Below are positions 9,935 to 19,197 of a stretch of 64,000 nucleotides of DNA, piece after piece; the stretch's first letter is position 1, and every line of letters begins with the position of its first letter. The notes beneath the pieces were generated by a model. The model saw only the letters and a program-made list of their open reading frames with translations, did no database searches and was not told the DNA's origin. The stretch lies in NCBI RefSeq assembly GCF_008271655.1, contig NZ_VKKX01000033.1:186001-250000 (forward strand), given 5' to 3'. Source of the DNA: Gemmobacter caeruleus. GTDB taxonomy: Bacteria; Pseudomonadota; Alphaproteobacteria; Rhodobacterales; Rhodobacteraceae. The position numbers and the translations under genes are program-made.

Positions 9935-10806
9935 AGCGCCGGCGTTTTCTGACCATCGCCGCTGCCCTGCTGGCCTGCCCTGCCGGGGCGACAGAGGCGG
10001 ATTTCGTCTGGACCGGCACCGGCTTTGGCGGCGCCCTGTCGCTGCGCCTGTCGGGGCTGGCACCCGCGCAGGCGCCGCGCCTGACCCACCGCATCACGCA
10101 AGAGGTGGCGCGGCTGGAGGGGCTGTTCAGCCTGTTTCGCAATTCCGCACTGACCCGCCTGAACCGCGACGGCCATCTGGCCGGGCCACCGCCCGATCTG
10201 CTGGCGCTGCTGCGGCTGGCGCGGCAGGTGCATGAGGCAACCGACGGCGCCTTTGATCCCAGCGTGCAACCGCTCTGGCAGGCGATTGCCACGGGGGGCG
10301 ACAGCGCCGCCGCGCGGGGGCGGGTCGGGCTGTCGCAACTGCGGCTGTCGGATCGCGAAATCCGGCTGGGGCCCGGGCAGGCGCTGACGCTGAACGGCAT
10401 CGCGCAGGGCTGGGCCGCCGACCGTATCGCCGGGCTCTTGCGCGATGCGGGATTTGGCCCGGCGCTGATCGACATGGGCGAAATTGCCGCAGTCGGCCCC
10501 CGCCCCGACGGCACGCCCTGGCAAGTCGCGCTGGCAGGGCCCGAGGGGCAGGTGCTGGGCAGGGCGCGGCTGGAGGATCGGGCGCTGGCCACATCCGCGC
10601 CGCGCGGCACACTGATCGGGGCCGACCACCAGCCGCATATCCTTGGCCCGCAAGGGCAATCCCCGCTGTGGCGCACGGTTTCGGTCTCGGCCCCTTCGGC
10701 GGCGCTGGCCGATGCGCTTTCGACGGCGTTCTGCCTGATGCCGCGCGCGCGCATCGACCGCGCGCTGACGGCCTTTCCCGGCACGCGGCTGGAACTGCTG
10801 GCCTGA
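9931..10806 (+). CDS. nirX: NirX, ApbE-type FAD:protein FMN transferase
   Basis: This 291-aa ApbE-family protein begins MKRRRFLTIAAALLACPAGA, a twin-arginine-like signal peptide (RRRFL), so it is probably exported. The ApbE fold is visible in FDPSVQPLW (about residues 107-115), LTLNGIAQGWAADRI and LIDMGE. ApbE proteins attach FMN covalently to threonine in NosR/NirI/RnfG-type domains; the natural client here is NirI, two genes upstream. The start overlaps the nnrS stop by 4 nt. An ApbE next to nosR would be called NosX; next to nirI it is NirX. Confidence 0.88.
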   Translation: MKRRRFLTIAAALLACPAGATEADFVWTGTGFGGALSLRLSGLAPAQAPRLTHRITQEVARLEGLFSLFRNSALTRLNRDGHLAGPPPDLLALLRLARQVHEATDGAFDPSVQPLWQAIATGGDSAAARGRVGLSQLRLSDREIRLGPGQALTLNGIAQGWAADRIAGLLRDAGFGPALIDMGEIAAVGPRPDGTPWQVALAGPEGQVLGRARLEDRALATSAPRGTLIGADHQPHILGPQGQSPLWRTVSVSAPSAALADALSTAFCLMPRARIDRALTAFPGTRLELLA

Positions 10807-10820
10807 CAGCACCTGCGAGA

Positions 10821-10834
10821 TTGACTTTTGTTAA
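10821..10834. promoter_or_regulatory. Nnr/FNR-type box upstream of norC
   Basis: TTGACTTTTGTTAA is identical over all 14 nt to the box between nirS and nirI. Its centre is about 72 nt before the norC ATG. A -41.5 placement predicts a start site near 10869 and a leader of about 30 nt. It lies directly after the nirX stop and should drive norCBQDEF. Confidence 0.8.
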
Positions 10835-10899
10835 GGCCGGACTCGCGCCGCTCGTTCACAGAAGGGTGACTGCAACCGCTCAGGGAAGGACACCTCGCC

Positions 10900-11355
10900 A
10901 TGCGCGAAGTCATGACCAAGAGCATGGCCCGGAATATCTTTTACGGCGGGTCACTGTTCTTCATCGCCATCTTCGTGGGCCTGTCGGTCCACTCTCACAT
11001 CTACATCAACAATACCTCGACCGATCGCGCCACGCTGACCGACAGCGTCGCCGCGGGCAAGCATCTGTGGGAAAAACACGCCTGCATCAATTGCCACACC
11101 CTGCTGGGCGAAGGCGCCTATTTCGCGCCCGAACTGGCCAATGTGATGACCCGCTGGGGCATCGAACCGGGTGACAATGAGGGCGCCTTTACCGCGCTGA
11201 AGGGCTGGATGGATGCCATGCCCACCGGAATCGAAGGCCGCCGTCAGATGCCGCAGTTCAACCTGACGGATGACGAATATCGCGAGCTGGCCGATTTCCT
11301 GCTGTGGACGAACACGATCCGCGCGCAGGACTGGCCGCCGAATGACGCGGGCTGA
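10900..11355 (+). CDS. norC: NorC, nitric oxide reductase cytochrome c subunit
   Basis: This 151-aa membrane-anchored cytochrome has one N-terminal helix (about residues 13-31) and a periplasmic domain with CINCH at residues 62-66. A probable Met axial ligand lies in the RQMPQFNLT segment. It receives electrons from periplasmic cytochrome c/cytochrome bc1 and passes them to NorB. The ATG at 10900 has AAGGA about 10 nt upstream; an ATG four codons later (10912) is the alternative. First gene of norCBQDEF. Length fits the family (about 150 aa). Confidence 0.95.
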   Translation: MREVMTKSMARNIFYGGSLFFIAIFVGLSVHSHIYINNTSTDRATLTDSVAAGKHLWEKHACINCHTLLGEGAYFAPELANVMTRWGIEPGDNEGAFTALKGWMDAMPTGIEGRRQMPQFNLTDDEYRELADFLLWTNTIRAQDWPPNDAG

Positions 11356-11368
11356 GGGGGAAAGGATC

Positions 11369-12733
11369 ATGAAATACCAATCGCAAAAGATCGCGCGGGC
11401 CTATTTCGGGGTCGCCATGGCGCTGTTCGCGGTGCAGGTGACGCTGGGCCTCGTGCTGGGCTATATCTATATCCAGCCCAATTTCCTGTCAGAGCTGCTG
11501 CCCTTCAATGTCGGGCGGATGCTGCACACCAACAGCCTGATCGTGTGGCTGCTGCTCGGGTTTTTCGGAGCGGCCTATTATCTGGTCCCCGAGGAAGCCG
11601 AACGCGAGATCCATTCGCCCAAGCTTGCCTATCTGCAACTGCTGATCCTGGTGCTGGGCACTGCCGGCGTGGTGGTGACCTATCTGTTCAACCTCTTTGA
11701 CGGCAACTGGCTTCTGGGCAATGAGGGGCGCGAGTTCATCGAACAGCCCCGCTGGGTCAAGGTGGGCATCGTCGTCGCGGCGCTGATCTTCCTCTACAAC
11801 ATCTCGATGACGGTGCTGGCAGGCAAGAAGACCGCGATCACCAACATCCTGCTGCTGGGCCTCTGGGGGCTGGCGCTGCTGTTCCTGTTCGCCTTCTACA
11901 ACCCGTCGAACCTGGCGCTCGACAAGCAATACTGGTGGTTCATCGTCCATCTCTGGGTGGAGGGCACCTGGGAACTGGTGATGGCCTCGATCCTCGCCTT
12001 CCTCATGCTCAAGCTGACGGGGGTTGACCGCGAGGTGATCGAGAAATGGCTTTATGTCATCGTCGCCACCGCGCTGTTCTCGGGCATTCTGGGCACCGGG
12101 CACCATTACTACTGGATCGGCATGCCGGGCTACTGGCAGTGGATCGGCTCGATCTTCTCCAGCTTCGAGGTGGTGCCGTTCTTCGCGATGATGGCCTTTG
12201 CCTTTGTCATGGTCTGGAAGGGCCGGCGCGACCACCCGAACAAGGCGGCGCTGCTTTGGAGCCTTGGTTGCGCGACGCTCGCGTTCTTTGGTGCCGGGGT
12301 CTGGGGCTTCCTGCATACGCTGCACGGGGTGAACTACTATACCCATGGCACGCAGATCACGGCGGCGCATGGCCACCTGGCCTTCTATGGCGCCTATGTC
12401 TGCCTCAACCTCGCGATCATTTCCTATGCGATGCCGATCATGCGCGGGCGCGATCCCTATAATCAGGTGCTGAACATGGCCTCGTTCTGGCTGATGTCGA
12501 GCGGCGTGGTCTTCATGACCTTCACGCTGACCTTTGCCGGCACCGTGCAGACCCACCTGCAACGGGTGATGGGCGAAGGTTTCATGGATGTGCAGGATCA
12601 ACTCTGGATCTTCTACGCCATGCGCTTTGGCTCGGGCATCGCGGTGGTGCTGGGGGCGATCCTGTTCATCTATTCGGTCGCCGTGCCCCGCCGCGAGATG
12701 ATCGAACCCGGCCTGCAAAGCCCGGCGGAGTGA
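11369..12733 (+). CDS. norB: NorB, nitric oxide reductase catalytic subunit
   Basis: This 454-aa heme-copper-superfamily protein has about twelve membrane helices and reduces two NO to N2O at a heme b3/FeB centre. Conserved features visible are the heme ligand region [11 protein letters not shown], the glutamate in [13 protein letters not shown], the metal-binding [10 protein letters not shown] pair and [10 protein letters not shown]. It is the short cytochrome-c-dependent cNOR form, without the N-terminal extension of qNOR, which fits the adjacent norC. The ATG at 11369 follows GGGGGAAAGGATC, and norC ends 13 nt upstream. Confidence 0.97.
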   Translation: MKYQSQKIARAYFGVAMALFAVQVTLGLVLGYIYIQPNFLSELLPFNVGRMLHTNSLIVWLLLGFFGAAYYLVPEEAEREIHSPKLAYLQLLILVLGTAGVVVTYLFNLFDGNWLLGNEGREFIEQPRWVKVGIVVAALIFLYNISMTVLAGKKTAITNILLLGLWGLALLFLFAFYNPSNLALDKQYWWFIVHLWVEGTWELVMASILAFLMLKLTGVDREVIEKWLYVIVATALFSGILGTGHHYYWIGMPGYWQWIGSIFSSFEVVPFFAMMAFAFVMVWKGRRDHPNKAALLWSLGCATLAFFGAGVWGFLHTLHGVNYYTHGTQITAAHGHLAFYGAYVCLNLAIISYAMPIMRGRDPYNQVLNMASFWLMSSGVVFMTFTLTFAGTVQTHLQRVMGEGFMDVQDQLWIFYAMRFGSGIAVVLGAILFIYSVAVPRREMIEPGLQSPAE

Positions 12734-12738
12734 CAACC

Positions 12739-13551
12739 ATGGATGGAACGCGCAACAACAACACGAAGGGGGGGGCCGAGGCCCCCTTCTACCTCGCGCA
12801 AGGCGATGAATGCGATGTCTTCGCGACCGCCGCCGCGCATCGCCTGCCGGTGCTGCTGAAAGGCCCCACCGGCTGCGGCAAGACCCGTTTCGTGGCGCAT
12901 ATGGCGGCGCGTCTGGGGCGGCCGCTTTACACTGTCGCCTGCCATGACGATCTGTCGGCGGCCGATCTGATCGGGCGCTATCTGCTCAAGGGCGGGGAAA
13001 CCGTCTGGGTGGACGGGCCGCTGACCCGCGCGGTGCGCGAAGGCGCGATCTGCTATCTGGACGAGGTGGTCGAGGCCCGCAAGGACGTGACCGTCGTCCT
13101 GCACCCGCTGACCGATGACCGCCGCATCCTGCCCATCGACCGCACCGGCGAGGAGCTGGTGGCGCATCCCGATTTCCTGCTGGTCGCCTCGTATAACCCC
13201 GGCTACCAGAACATCCTGAAGACCCTGAAACCCTCGACCCGGCAACGCTTCGTGTCGCTGGAATTTGCCTTCCCCCGGCCCGAACACGAAATCCCGGTCG
13301 TCGCCCGCGAAAGCGGTCTGTCCGAAGATCGCGTGCAACCGCTGGTCCGTCTCGCGAACAAGCTGCGCGCGATGAAGGGGCAGGATCTGGAGGAAGGGGT
13401 ATCAACCCGCCTTGTCGTCTATGCGGCCACGCTCATCGCCGGCGGTATGCCGGTAGAGCGGGCGATCCGCGCGGCCATGATCGAGCCGCTGACCGACGAT
13501 GCGGATGTGAAGGCCGGGCTCCGCGATCTTGTGACAGCCGTGTTCGGGTGA
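12739..13551 (+). CDS. norQ: NorQ, MoxR/CbbQ-type AAA+ ATPase
   Basis: This 270-aa AAA+ ATPase has Walker A GPTGCGKT at residues 42-49 and Walker B ICYLDEV, followed by a CbbQ/NorQ C-terminal domain. NorQ works with NorD as a chaperone pair that inserts the non-heme iron (FeB) or otherwise activates cNOR. The ATG at 12739 gives [10 protein letters not shown]; a GTG at 12730 overlapping the norB stop is possible. Cytoplasmic. It ends 8 nt before the norD ATG. Confidence 0.94.
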   Translation: MDGTRNNNTKGGAEAPFYLAQGDECDVFATAAAHRLPVLLKGPTGCGKTRFVAHMAARLGRPLYTVACHDDLSAADLIGRYLLKGGETVWVDGPLTRAVREGAICYLDEVVEARKDVTVVLHPLTDDRRILPIDRTGEELVAHPDFLLVASYNPGYQNILKTLKPSTRQRFVSLEFAFPRPEHEIPVVARESGLSEDRVQPLVRLANKLRAMKGQDLEEGVSTRLVVYAATLIAGGMPVERAIRAAMIEPLTDDADVKAGLRDLVTAVFG

Positions 13552-13559
13552 GGCCGGTC

Positions 13560-15518
13560 ATGTCACGGATCGAGTTCGAGCCATGGGAACCCGAAGAAAC
13601 CGTCGGGAAACTGTGGCACGCCTTTGCCAGCCGTCTGGACGCTGATCCCGTCCACGAAGGAGCCCGTGTCCCGCTGTCACAGGTGGGTGGACGGTTGGCA
13701 GTCCTTTTTCGCGGTCTGGGCGGCGATCCGGCGGTGGAAATCCGCGCGGTGGCCGAGGAAACCAGCCAGCACCGCCTGTCGCTGTTGCGGCGGCTGGGCA
13801 CCTGGGCCGAAAGCGCGCCGCGCGCCAGCTTTGACGGCGCGGCGTTGCGCCTGCCGGAAAGCCTGGCGGTATTTCCCGCGGCCGAGGCCAATGCCGCGCT
13901 TTATGTCTGGCTGGCCGCCGCTGCCGCCCATGCCGGCGCGGCGCCCGATGCGGGCGGCGATCCGCTCCATGCCGATCTGGCCCGCCTGGCCGCCGCGCAG
14001 GACATGGTCGCGGCGACGCTGGCCGATGCACCGGGCCTGCGCGCGCTCTATGCCGATCTGGCCGCCGCCACGCTGGCGCAGCGCAGCACCCCGCATCTGC
14101 CGCAGGCCGAAGCCATGGTCGAGGCGCTGATCCGGCATCTGCTGGGCGATCCGGCGCCACTGTCGGCCCGCGCCCGTGCCGCGCGCGCGCTGTTGCACAG
14201 CGGCGATATCGCCGCCCTGCCCCGTGCCCCGCGCGGCTATCGGCCGTTCCGGCCGGTCGCGCTCTGGCCCGATCTGCGGCTGCCTGAACGGTCAGAGGCG
14301 ACGGCGGTCGAAACCCGCGCCACCGAGGGCACCCCCGAGGAAGGCGAGGGCCGCAGCCACCGCGCGCGCCGCCGCAAGGCCGATCAGGCCGAACGCAATG
14401 ACAGTTTCATCCTGCACAAGTTCGAGGCGATCCTGAGCTGGGCCGAATTCGTGAACCTCAACCGCCGGGTCGAGGATGACGATCAGGACGACGCGAAAAA
14501 GGCCGCCGACGATCATGACGAGATCGGGCTGGGCCAGCTTTCCAAGGCCCCGGCCACGCGGCTGAAGCTGCATCTCGACCTTGCCCCCGAAGACGTGGAT
14601 CGCGAGGCCCTGTCAGGCGTTTCCACCTATCCCGAATGGGATATGCGCAGCCGCAGCTACCTGCCCGCCCATGCCCGCGTGCTGTCAAGCCGTGCAGAGG
14701 CGGGGCTTGAGACCCCGGCCTTTCGCAGCGATCCGCGCGCCGTCGCCCGCATCCGCGCCGTGCGCCGCCAGTTCGAGGCGCTGCGCCCCAGCCGGGTCTG
14801 GACGCCGGGCCACCCGGATGGCGACGATCTGGACATGGATCGTGCGGTGCGCGCGCAGGTCGAACTGCGGGCCAATGGCGAAGGGTCCGACCGGGTCTGG
14901 CGCCAAAGCCGGGCCGAAAAGCGCGATCTGGCGGTGTCGATCCTGCTCGATATCTCGCGTTCGACCGAAAGCGCGATTCCGGGCCACGGCCATGGGGGAC
15001 GTTCGGTGATCGAGGTGGAACGCGAGGCGCTGGCGGCGCTGTCCTGGGGGCTGGATGCCGTGGGCGACGATTTCGCGATCCATGCCTTTTCCTCGCTCAA
15101 GCGGCAGCGGGTCTTTGTGCAATGCGCCAAGGACTTCGGCGAGACCATGGGCCCAGAGGTCGAGGCCCGCATCGCCAACCTGCGCCCCGGGCATTACACC
15201 CGGCTGGGCGCGGCGATCCGACATGTGTCGCGCGGTCTGACCGATCAGGCACGGCGGCGGCGCCTGCTGCTGGTCATCACCGATGGCAAGCCCAATGACC
15301 TGGATCATTACGAGGGGCGCCACGGCATCGAAGACAGCATGATGGCGGTGCGCGAGGCACGTCGCGCCGGTCACGCGGTGTTCGGCGTCACCGTGGATCG
15401 CGACGGCAAAAGCTGGTTCCCGCGCATTTTCGGGCAGGGCGGCTTTGCGTTGATCCCCGATCCCGACCGGCTGACCCAGGCGCTGCCGGCGATCTATCGC
15501 CAATTGGTGACGGGATGA
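13560..15518 (+). CDS. norD: NorD, von Willebrand A-domain activator of NO reductase
   Basis: This 652-aa cytoplasmic protein carries a C-terminal vWA domain starting near residue 455, with the MIDAS motif DISRS (about residue 464) and later the conserved TDGKPND. The N-terminal two thirds is the alpha-helical NorD/CbbO-like region, with an acidic/basic low-complexity stretch near residues 250-320. It pairs with NorQ in metal-site maturation of NorBC. The ATG at 13560 is used; a GTG at 13548 overlapping norQ is the alternative. Its end overlaps norE by 4 nt. Confidence 0.93.
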   Translation: MSRIEFEPWEPEETVGKLWHAFASRLDADPVHEGARVPLSQVGGRLAVLFRGLGGDPAVEIRAVAEETSQHRLSLLRRLGTWAESAPRASFDGAALRLPESLAVFPAAEANAALYVWLAAAAAHAGAAPDAGGDPLHADLARLAAAQDMVAATLADAPGLRALYADLAAATLAQRSTPHLPQAEAMVEALIRHLLGDPAPLSARARAARALLHSGDIAALPRAPRGYRPFRPVALWPDLRLPERSEATAVETRATEGTPEEGEGRSHRARRRKADQAERNDSFILHKFEAILSWAEFVNLNRRVEDDDQDDAKKAADDHDEIGLGQLSKAPATRLKLHLDLAPEDVDREALSGVSTYPEWDMRSRSYLPAHARVLSSRAEAGLETPAFRSDPRAVARIRAVRRQFEALRPSRVWTPGHPDGDDLDMDRAVRAQVELRANGEGSDRVWRQSRAEKRDLAVSILLDISRSTESAIPGHGHGGRSVIEVEREALAALSWGLDAVGDDFAIHAFSSLKRQRVFVQCAKDFGETMGPEVEARIANLRPGHYTRLGAAIRHVSRGLTDQARRRRLLLVITDGKPNDLDHYEGRHGIEDSMMAVREARRAGHAVFGVTVDRDGKSWFPRIFGQGGFALIPDPDRLTQALPAIYRQLVTG

Positions 15519-16069
15519 GCGCCGCCGATCAGCGCGCCCTGATCGACGATCTGCCCGGCGATCTGATGATGTGGGTGCTGATCGTGTCGGAACTGCTGGT
15601 ATTCGGCGCCGGGATGCTGGCCTTTCTGGCGGTGCGGATCACCGACCCCGCCGGCTTTGCCGAGGCGCAATCGCATCTGCACCGCACCGCCGCGGGGATC
15701 AACACGCTGGTGCTGGTGACCTCGGGCTGGCTGGCGGCGCTGGCCGTGCGCGATGCCGAGGCGGGAGCCCTGGCCCGCCTGCGCTGGCGGCTGGTGCTGG
15801 CCGCCGGGCTGGGGGCGGTGTTTCTGTGGCTCAAGGCCGGGGAATATGCCGATCTGGCCCGCGAGGGCCTGAGCTTTGACAGTCACCCGTTCTTTACCTT
15901 CCATCTGCTGCTGACGGGCTTTCACGCGGCACATGTCGCGGCGGGGATGATCCTGCTGCTGATCGTGGCCCTGCCCGCCACCCCCCGCGCGACCGAGGCC
16001 GGCGCCGCCTTCTGGCATATGGTCGATCTGGTCTGGGTGCTGCTGTTTCCGGTGGTCTATCTGATATGA
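15515..16069 (+). CDS. norE: NorE, cytochrome oxidase subunit III-like protein
   Basis: This 184-aa protein has about five membrane helices and resembles heme-copper oxidase subunit III (LPGDLMMWVLIVSELLVFGA, FHAAHVAAGM, LVWVLLFPVVYL). In Paracoccus norE and norF mutants show reduced NO reductase activity or stability, but NorE is not part of purified NorBC. Starts in an ATGA overlap with norD and ends in another with norF. Confidence 0.9.
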   Translation: MSAADQRALIDDLPGDLMMWVLIVSELLVFGAGMLAFLAVRITDPAGFAEAQSHLHRTAAGINTLVLVTSGWLAALAVRDAEAGALARLRWRLVLAAGLGAVFLWLKAGEYADLAREGLSFDSHPFFTFHLLLTGFHAAHVAAGMILLLIVALPATPRATEAGAAFWHMVDLVWVLLFPVVYLI

Positions 16070-16311
16070 CGCTGACCCGGGCCTGGATATTGCTGATCGC
16101 GCTGTCGCTGGGTTCGACCCTGGTCGCGGCCAGCGGGCTGAGCGGGCGCTGGCTGGCGGTTCTGGTGCTGCCCTTGGCCTGGGCCAAGGCGCAGGTGATC
16201 CTCACGCGCTATCTGGGTCTGGCGCAGGCCCCGGCCATCGCGCGGGGCTTTGCGCTGGTGCTGGCGCTGTTCATGGCGGCATTGATCGGGCTGGCCGCCT
16301 GGCCGGCCTAG
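16066..16311 (+). CDS. norF: NorF, small membrane protein of the nor operon
   Basis: An 81-aa protein with two to three hydrophobic segments (ILLIALSLGSTLVAA, WLAVLVLPLAWA, LVLALFMAALIGLA), matching the cytochrome oxidase subunit IV-like NorF family (about 75-85 aa). It is required for full NO reductase activity in Paracoccus; the mechanism is unclear. Last gene of norCBQDEF. Its TAG stop overlaps the TAG stop of the convergent nnr within a CTAG palindrome. Confidence 0.85.
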   Translation: MTLTRAWILLIALSLGSTLVAASGLSGRWLAVLVLPLAWAKAQVILTRYLGLAQAPAIARGFALVLALFMAALIGLAAWPA

Positions 16312-17009
16312 CCGCGCGACCAGGCCAATGCGGGATCTTCCTCGACATAGTCGCGCAGCGCGGTGATATCGTCGATGATCGCGACGTTCTGGCGGATCTG
16401 CACGCCCTGATCCTTGAGCCTTGCAAAGGCGCGGCTCAGGCTTTCGGGCTTCATGCCCAGGCGGCCGGCGATCAGCACCTTGTCATAGGGCAGCGTCACC
16501 TGACAGGCGCCCTGGGTGCAGGGCGCCAGTTCCAGCAGGAATTCCGCCACGCGCTGCGCCCCGGTCTGCGCCTTGAGCTGTTCGACCTGCCCGACCAGAC
16601 TGTGCAGATGCGCGAAGGTGGCCGACAGGATCGCAATGGCGACCTCGGGGTTTTCGCGGATCTGGCGCAGGATCACATCGGCCTCGATGCGGATCAGCGT
16701 GCAATCGGTGACCGCCTCGGCCGCGACGGGATAGGTGTCGTGGCGAAAGGCCACGGCCTCGCCAAAGCTGGCGCCCTTGGTAAATACGCCCACCACGGCC
16801 TCGGCACCGCTGGGGGCAACGCGATACAGCTTCACCCAGCCATCCACCACGATATAGATCGCGCTGGCCCGCTCTCCCTGCAAAAAGATCGTGCCGCCGC
16901 GCGGAAATTCACGGGCGCGGGCGGTGGCCAGCACGGCCTCGGCCACGGCGGGCGGCGCGGATTCCAGCAGCAGCGAACGGCGCGCGAGGGCGATATGGTC
17001 GGGCTTCAT
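16308..17009 (-). CDS. nnr: Nnr/DNR-type Crp-Fnr regulator of denitrification
   Basis: This 233-aa protein has an N-terminal cyclic-nucleotide-fold sensor domain (about residues 15-130), a long dimerisation helix (HLHSLVGQVEQLKAQTG) and a Crp-type winged helix with recognition helix KPESLSRAFARL. It lacks the N-terminal cysteine cluster of FNR, as expected for NO-responsive Nnr/DNR proteins, which probably sense NO through heme. It is placed convergently to norF and should act at the three TTGAC-N4 boxes in this island. GAGGAGAC precedes the ATG, with a hairpin (17025-17041) just upstream. Confidence 0.88.
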   Translation of the reverse strand: MKPDHIALARRSLLLESAPPAVAEAVLATARAREFPRGGTIFLQGERASAIYIVVDGWVKLYRVAPSGAEAVVGVFTKGASFGEAVAFRHDTYPVAAEAVTDCTLIRIEADVILRQIRENPEVAIAILSATFAHLHSLVGQVEQLKAQTGAQRVAEFLLELAPCTQGACQVTLPYDKVLIAGRLGMKPESLSRAFARLKDQGVQIRQNVAIIDDITALRDYVEEDPALAWSRG

Positions 17010-17024
17010 GTCTCCTCGGATCTG

Positions 17025-17041
17025 CCCCGCCTGGTGCGGGG
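17025..17041 (-). other. Hairpin in the nnr leader
   Basis: CCCCGC and GCGGGG (6 bp) flank a 5-nt loop, 6-10 nt upstream of the Shine-Dalgarno of nnr. It may influence translation or be a remnant transcription stop for the upstream tau operon. Structure seen; role unknown. Confidence 0.35.
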
Positions 17042-17121
17042 TTCAGACGCGCGCATGGTGCAACGCCCCCGCCCCGGGTTCAATGCCAAAACGCCCGGAG
17101 CAAAAGCAGCCTGCCGGCAGG

Positions 17122-18132
17122 TCACCCCGCCGGCGCCGCGGCCATGGCCTGCATCGCGGTGACCGCGATCACCGCCAGCACCTCATCGGCGGTGCAGCCG
17201 CGCGACAGGTCATTGGCGGGTTTCGCCAGCCCCTGAAGCACCGGGCCAATCGCGGTCAGCCCGCCCAGCCGCTGCGCGATCTTGTAGCCGATATTGCCCG
17301 AGGCCAGATCGGGAAAGACAAAGACATTGGGGCGGCCGGTCAGGCGGCTGCCGGGTGCCTTGCGGGCGCGAATGGCATCGTCGAGTGCGGCATCGAACTG
17401 GATCTCGCCATCCACCTCCAGATCGGGATCGGTCGCGCGCAGTTGCGCCAGCCCGGTGCGAATGCGCCCCAGGCTTTCATGCTCTGCCGAGCCGGCGGTG
17501 GAAAAGGACAAAAGCGCGACGCGCGGCGCCTCATCCAGCAGCGCCCGGGCCGAGGCGGCCGAAGCGCGCGCGATATCGGCCAGTTCGGCCGCCGTCGGGG
17601 TGATGACCAGCCCGCAATCGGCAAAGATCATGCCGCCCTTGATCGGCGCATCCTTGGCGCAGGACAGCATGAGGAAAAAGCTGGAAACCGTGGTGATGCC
17701 CGGCGCGCGGCCGATGAATTGCAGGGCGGCGCGCACCGTATCGGCGGTGGTCGCCACGGCGCCGCCCACGGTGCCATCGGCCTGGCCCAGCCGCACCCGC
17801 AGCGCCGCCTGCACCAGCGGATCGCGCACCAGATCGCGGGCCTGTTCGATCGTCACGCCCTTGGCGGCCCGCAGGCGATGGCATTCCGCCGCCAGCAGAT
17901 CGAGGTCGGGCGCGTGGGCGGGGTCGATCAACGCCACCGCATCGGGCGCGGCCCCCAGGGCGGCCAGCGCCGGCCCGACCCGCGCGGGGTCGCCCAGCAG
18001 GGTGATGCGCGCCAGCCCGTCGGCCACAGCCCGCACGGCGGCGGCCTGAATGCGCGGGTCTTCGCCCTCGGGCAGCAGGATATGCCGGGGCGCGGCGCGG
18101 CAGGTTTCGAAAATCCGGTCCAGCGGTTTCAT
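17122..18132 (-). CDS. pta: Phosphate acetyltransferase (taurine pathway)
   Basis: This 336-aa protein is the short Pta form (single PTA_PTB domain) with FADCGLVITP, SFSTAGSA and FPDLASGNIGYK signatures. It converts the acetyl phosphate released by Xsc into acetyl-CoA. It starts 3 nt after the tauZ stop and is the last gene of the leftward tau operon; the product matches the Pta that accompanies xsc in Rhodobacter and Paracoccus. Cytoplasmic. A housekeeping Pta-Ack role is less likely, as no ackA is nearby. Confidence 0.92.
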   Translation of the reverse strand: MKPLDRIFETCRAAPRHILLPEGEDPRIQAAAVRAVADGLARITLLGDPARVGPALAALGAAPDAVALIDPAHAPDLDLLAAECHRLRAAKGVTIEQARDLVRDPLVQAALRVRLGQADGTVGGAVATTADTVRAALQFIGRAPGITTVSSFFLMLSCAKDAPIKGGMIFADCGLVITPTAAELADIARASAASARALLDEAPRVALLSFSTAGSAEHESLGRIRTGLAQLRATDPDLEVDGEIQFDAALDDAIRARKAPGSRLTGRPNVFVFPDLASGNIGYKIAQRLGGLTAIGPVLQGLAKPANDLSRGCTADEVLAVIAVTAMQAMAAAPAG

Positions 18133-18135
18133 CGC

Positions 18136-19149
18136 TTACTCCAGCACATGCAGGCCCATCAGCACGAAGGCGCCGATGAACGCGGTTTCGGTGACCAGCA
18201 GCGCAATGGCGAGCGGCCCCACCTCCAGCATCTTCGCAAGCGAAGTCTTGATCCCGACTGCCGCGATGGAAATCAGCAGCGCCCAGCGGGACAGGCCCGA
18301 GGCCGCCTCGGCCACCGCCGCCGGGATCAGCCCCAGCGAATTGAGCATGGCCAGCGCGACAAAGCCCAGCACGAAACCGGGCAAGAGCGGCGGGCGCTTG
18401 CCCTCGTCGCGGCCCAGCCCCTTGGCGCGGATCACCAGGGCCGAGGCCAGCACCACCGGCGCCAGCATCGACACGCGGATCAGCTTGACCAGCGTCGCGG
18501 TTTCGCCCGCCTCTTGCCCGACCGAGAACCCCGCGCCCACGACCTGCGCCACGTCGTGAATGGTGCCGCCCAGAAACACCCCGCTTTCCAGCGCGGAAAA
18601 GCCGAAGGCGGCGGAAATCATCGGATAGACCACCATCGCCACGGTCGAAAGCACGGTGACGGCCAGCACGGTGAAGACCAGATCGCGTTCCGATTTCTCG
18701 TGCCGCGGCAAGATGGCGGAAATCGCCATGGCGGCCGAGGCGCCGCAGATCGCGACCGACCCGCCGGTCAGCAGGCCAAAGCGCCAGTCGCGCCCGGTCA
18801 GCCGCGCCAGCAACAGACCGAACAGCACGGTCGCCACCACGCCCGCCACGGTCAGCGCGATCAGCCCGGGGCCAAGCGCCCCCAGCATATCGACCGAGAT
18901 GCGCACCCCCAGCAGCGCAACCCCCAGCCGCAGCACATTGCGCGCGGTAAAGGCGATGCCGGGCGCGGTCTTGGTGCCCTCCTCCGACAGAAAGTTCAGC
19001 GCAAGCCCCAGCAGCAGCGCCAGCAGCATGGCCGGGGCGCCGTAATGTTCCGACAGGAACTGCGCGGTGGCGGCGACAAGCGTCGCGGTGATGAAACCGG
19101 GAAACAGCAGCCGGATCTGCGAAGGTGCCTGGGCGACGGTGGCGAGCAT
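18136..19149 (-). CDS. tauZ: TauZ, YeiH/UPF0324 family putative sulfite/sulfate exporter
   Basis: This 337-aa integral membrane protein of the YeiH (UPF0324) family has about ten membrane segments; the family blocks FGLLTGGSVAICGASAAMAI and FLGGTIHDVAQVVGAG are clear. In xsc clusters this family is proposed to export the sulfite or sulfate produced from C2 sulfonates (TauZ in Rhodobacter sphaeroides); transport has been inferred from context. I prefer the ATG at 19149 because GGAGA lies 6 nt before it; the ATG at 19155 would have no spacing. It lies between xsc and pta. Confidence 0.85.
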   Translation of the reverse strand: MLATVAQAPSQIRLLFPGFITATLVAATAQFLSEHYGAPAMLLALLLGLALNFLSEEGTKTAPGIAFTARNVLRLGVALLGVRISVDMLGALGPGLIALTVAGVVATVLFGLLLARLTGRDWRFGLLTGGSVAICGASAAMAISAILPRHEKSERDLVFTVLAVTVLSTVAMVVYPMISAAFGFSALESGVFLGGTIHDVAQVVGAGFSVGQEAGETATLVKLIRVSMLAPVVLASALVIRAKGLGRDEGKRPPLLPGFVLGFVALAMLNSLGLIPAAVAEAASGLSRWALLISIAAVGIKTSLAKMLEVGPLAIALLVTETAFIGAFVLMGLHVLE

Positions 19150-19197
19150 GATCATTCTCCGATGGGCGTGGCCCGCGAAAGGGCCGCGCCGTTGGCG

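Noticed and set aside
16308-17009. FNR rather than Nnr for the Crp-Fnr regulator
   Set aside because: No N-terminal cysteine cluster for an iron-sulfur centre; position beside nor favours Nnr/DNR.
17101-17121. Terminator for the tau operon at the CCTGCCGGCAGG palindrome
   Set aside because: The palindrome leaves only a 4-bp stem once a loop is allowed; a short CTGCTTTTG follows but the structure is too weak to call.
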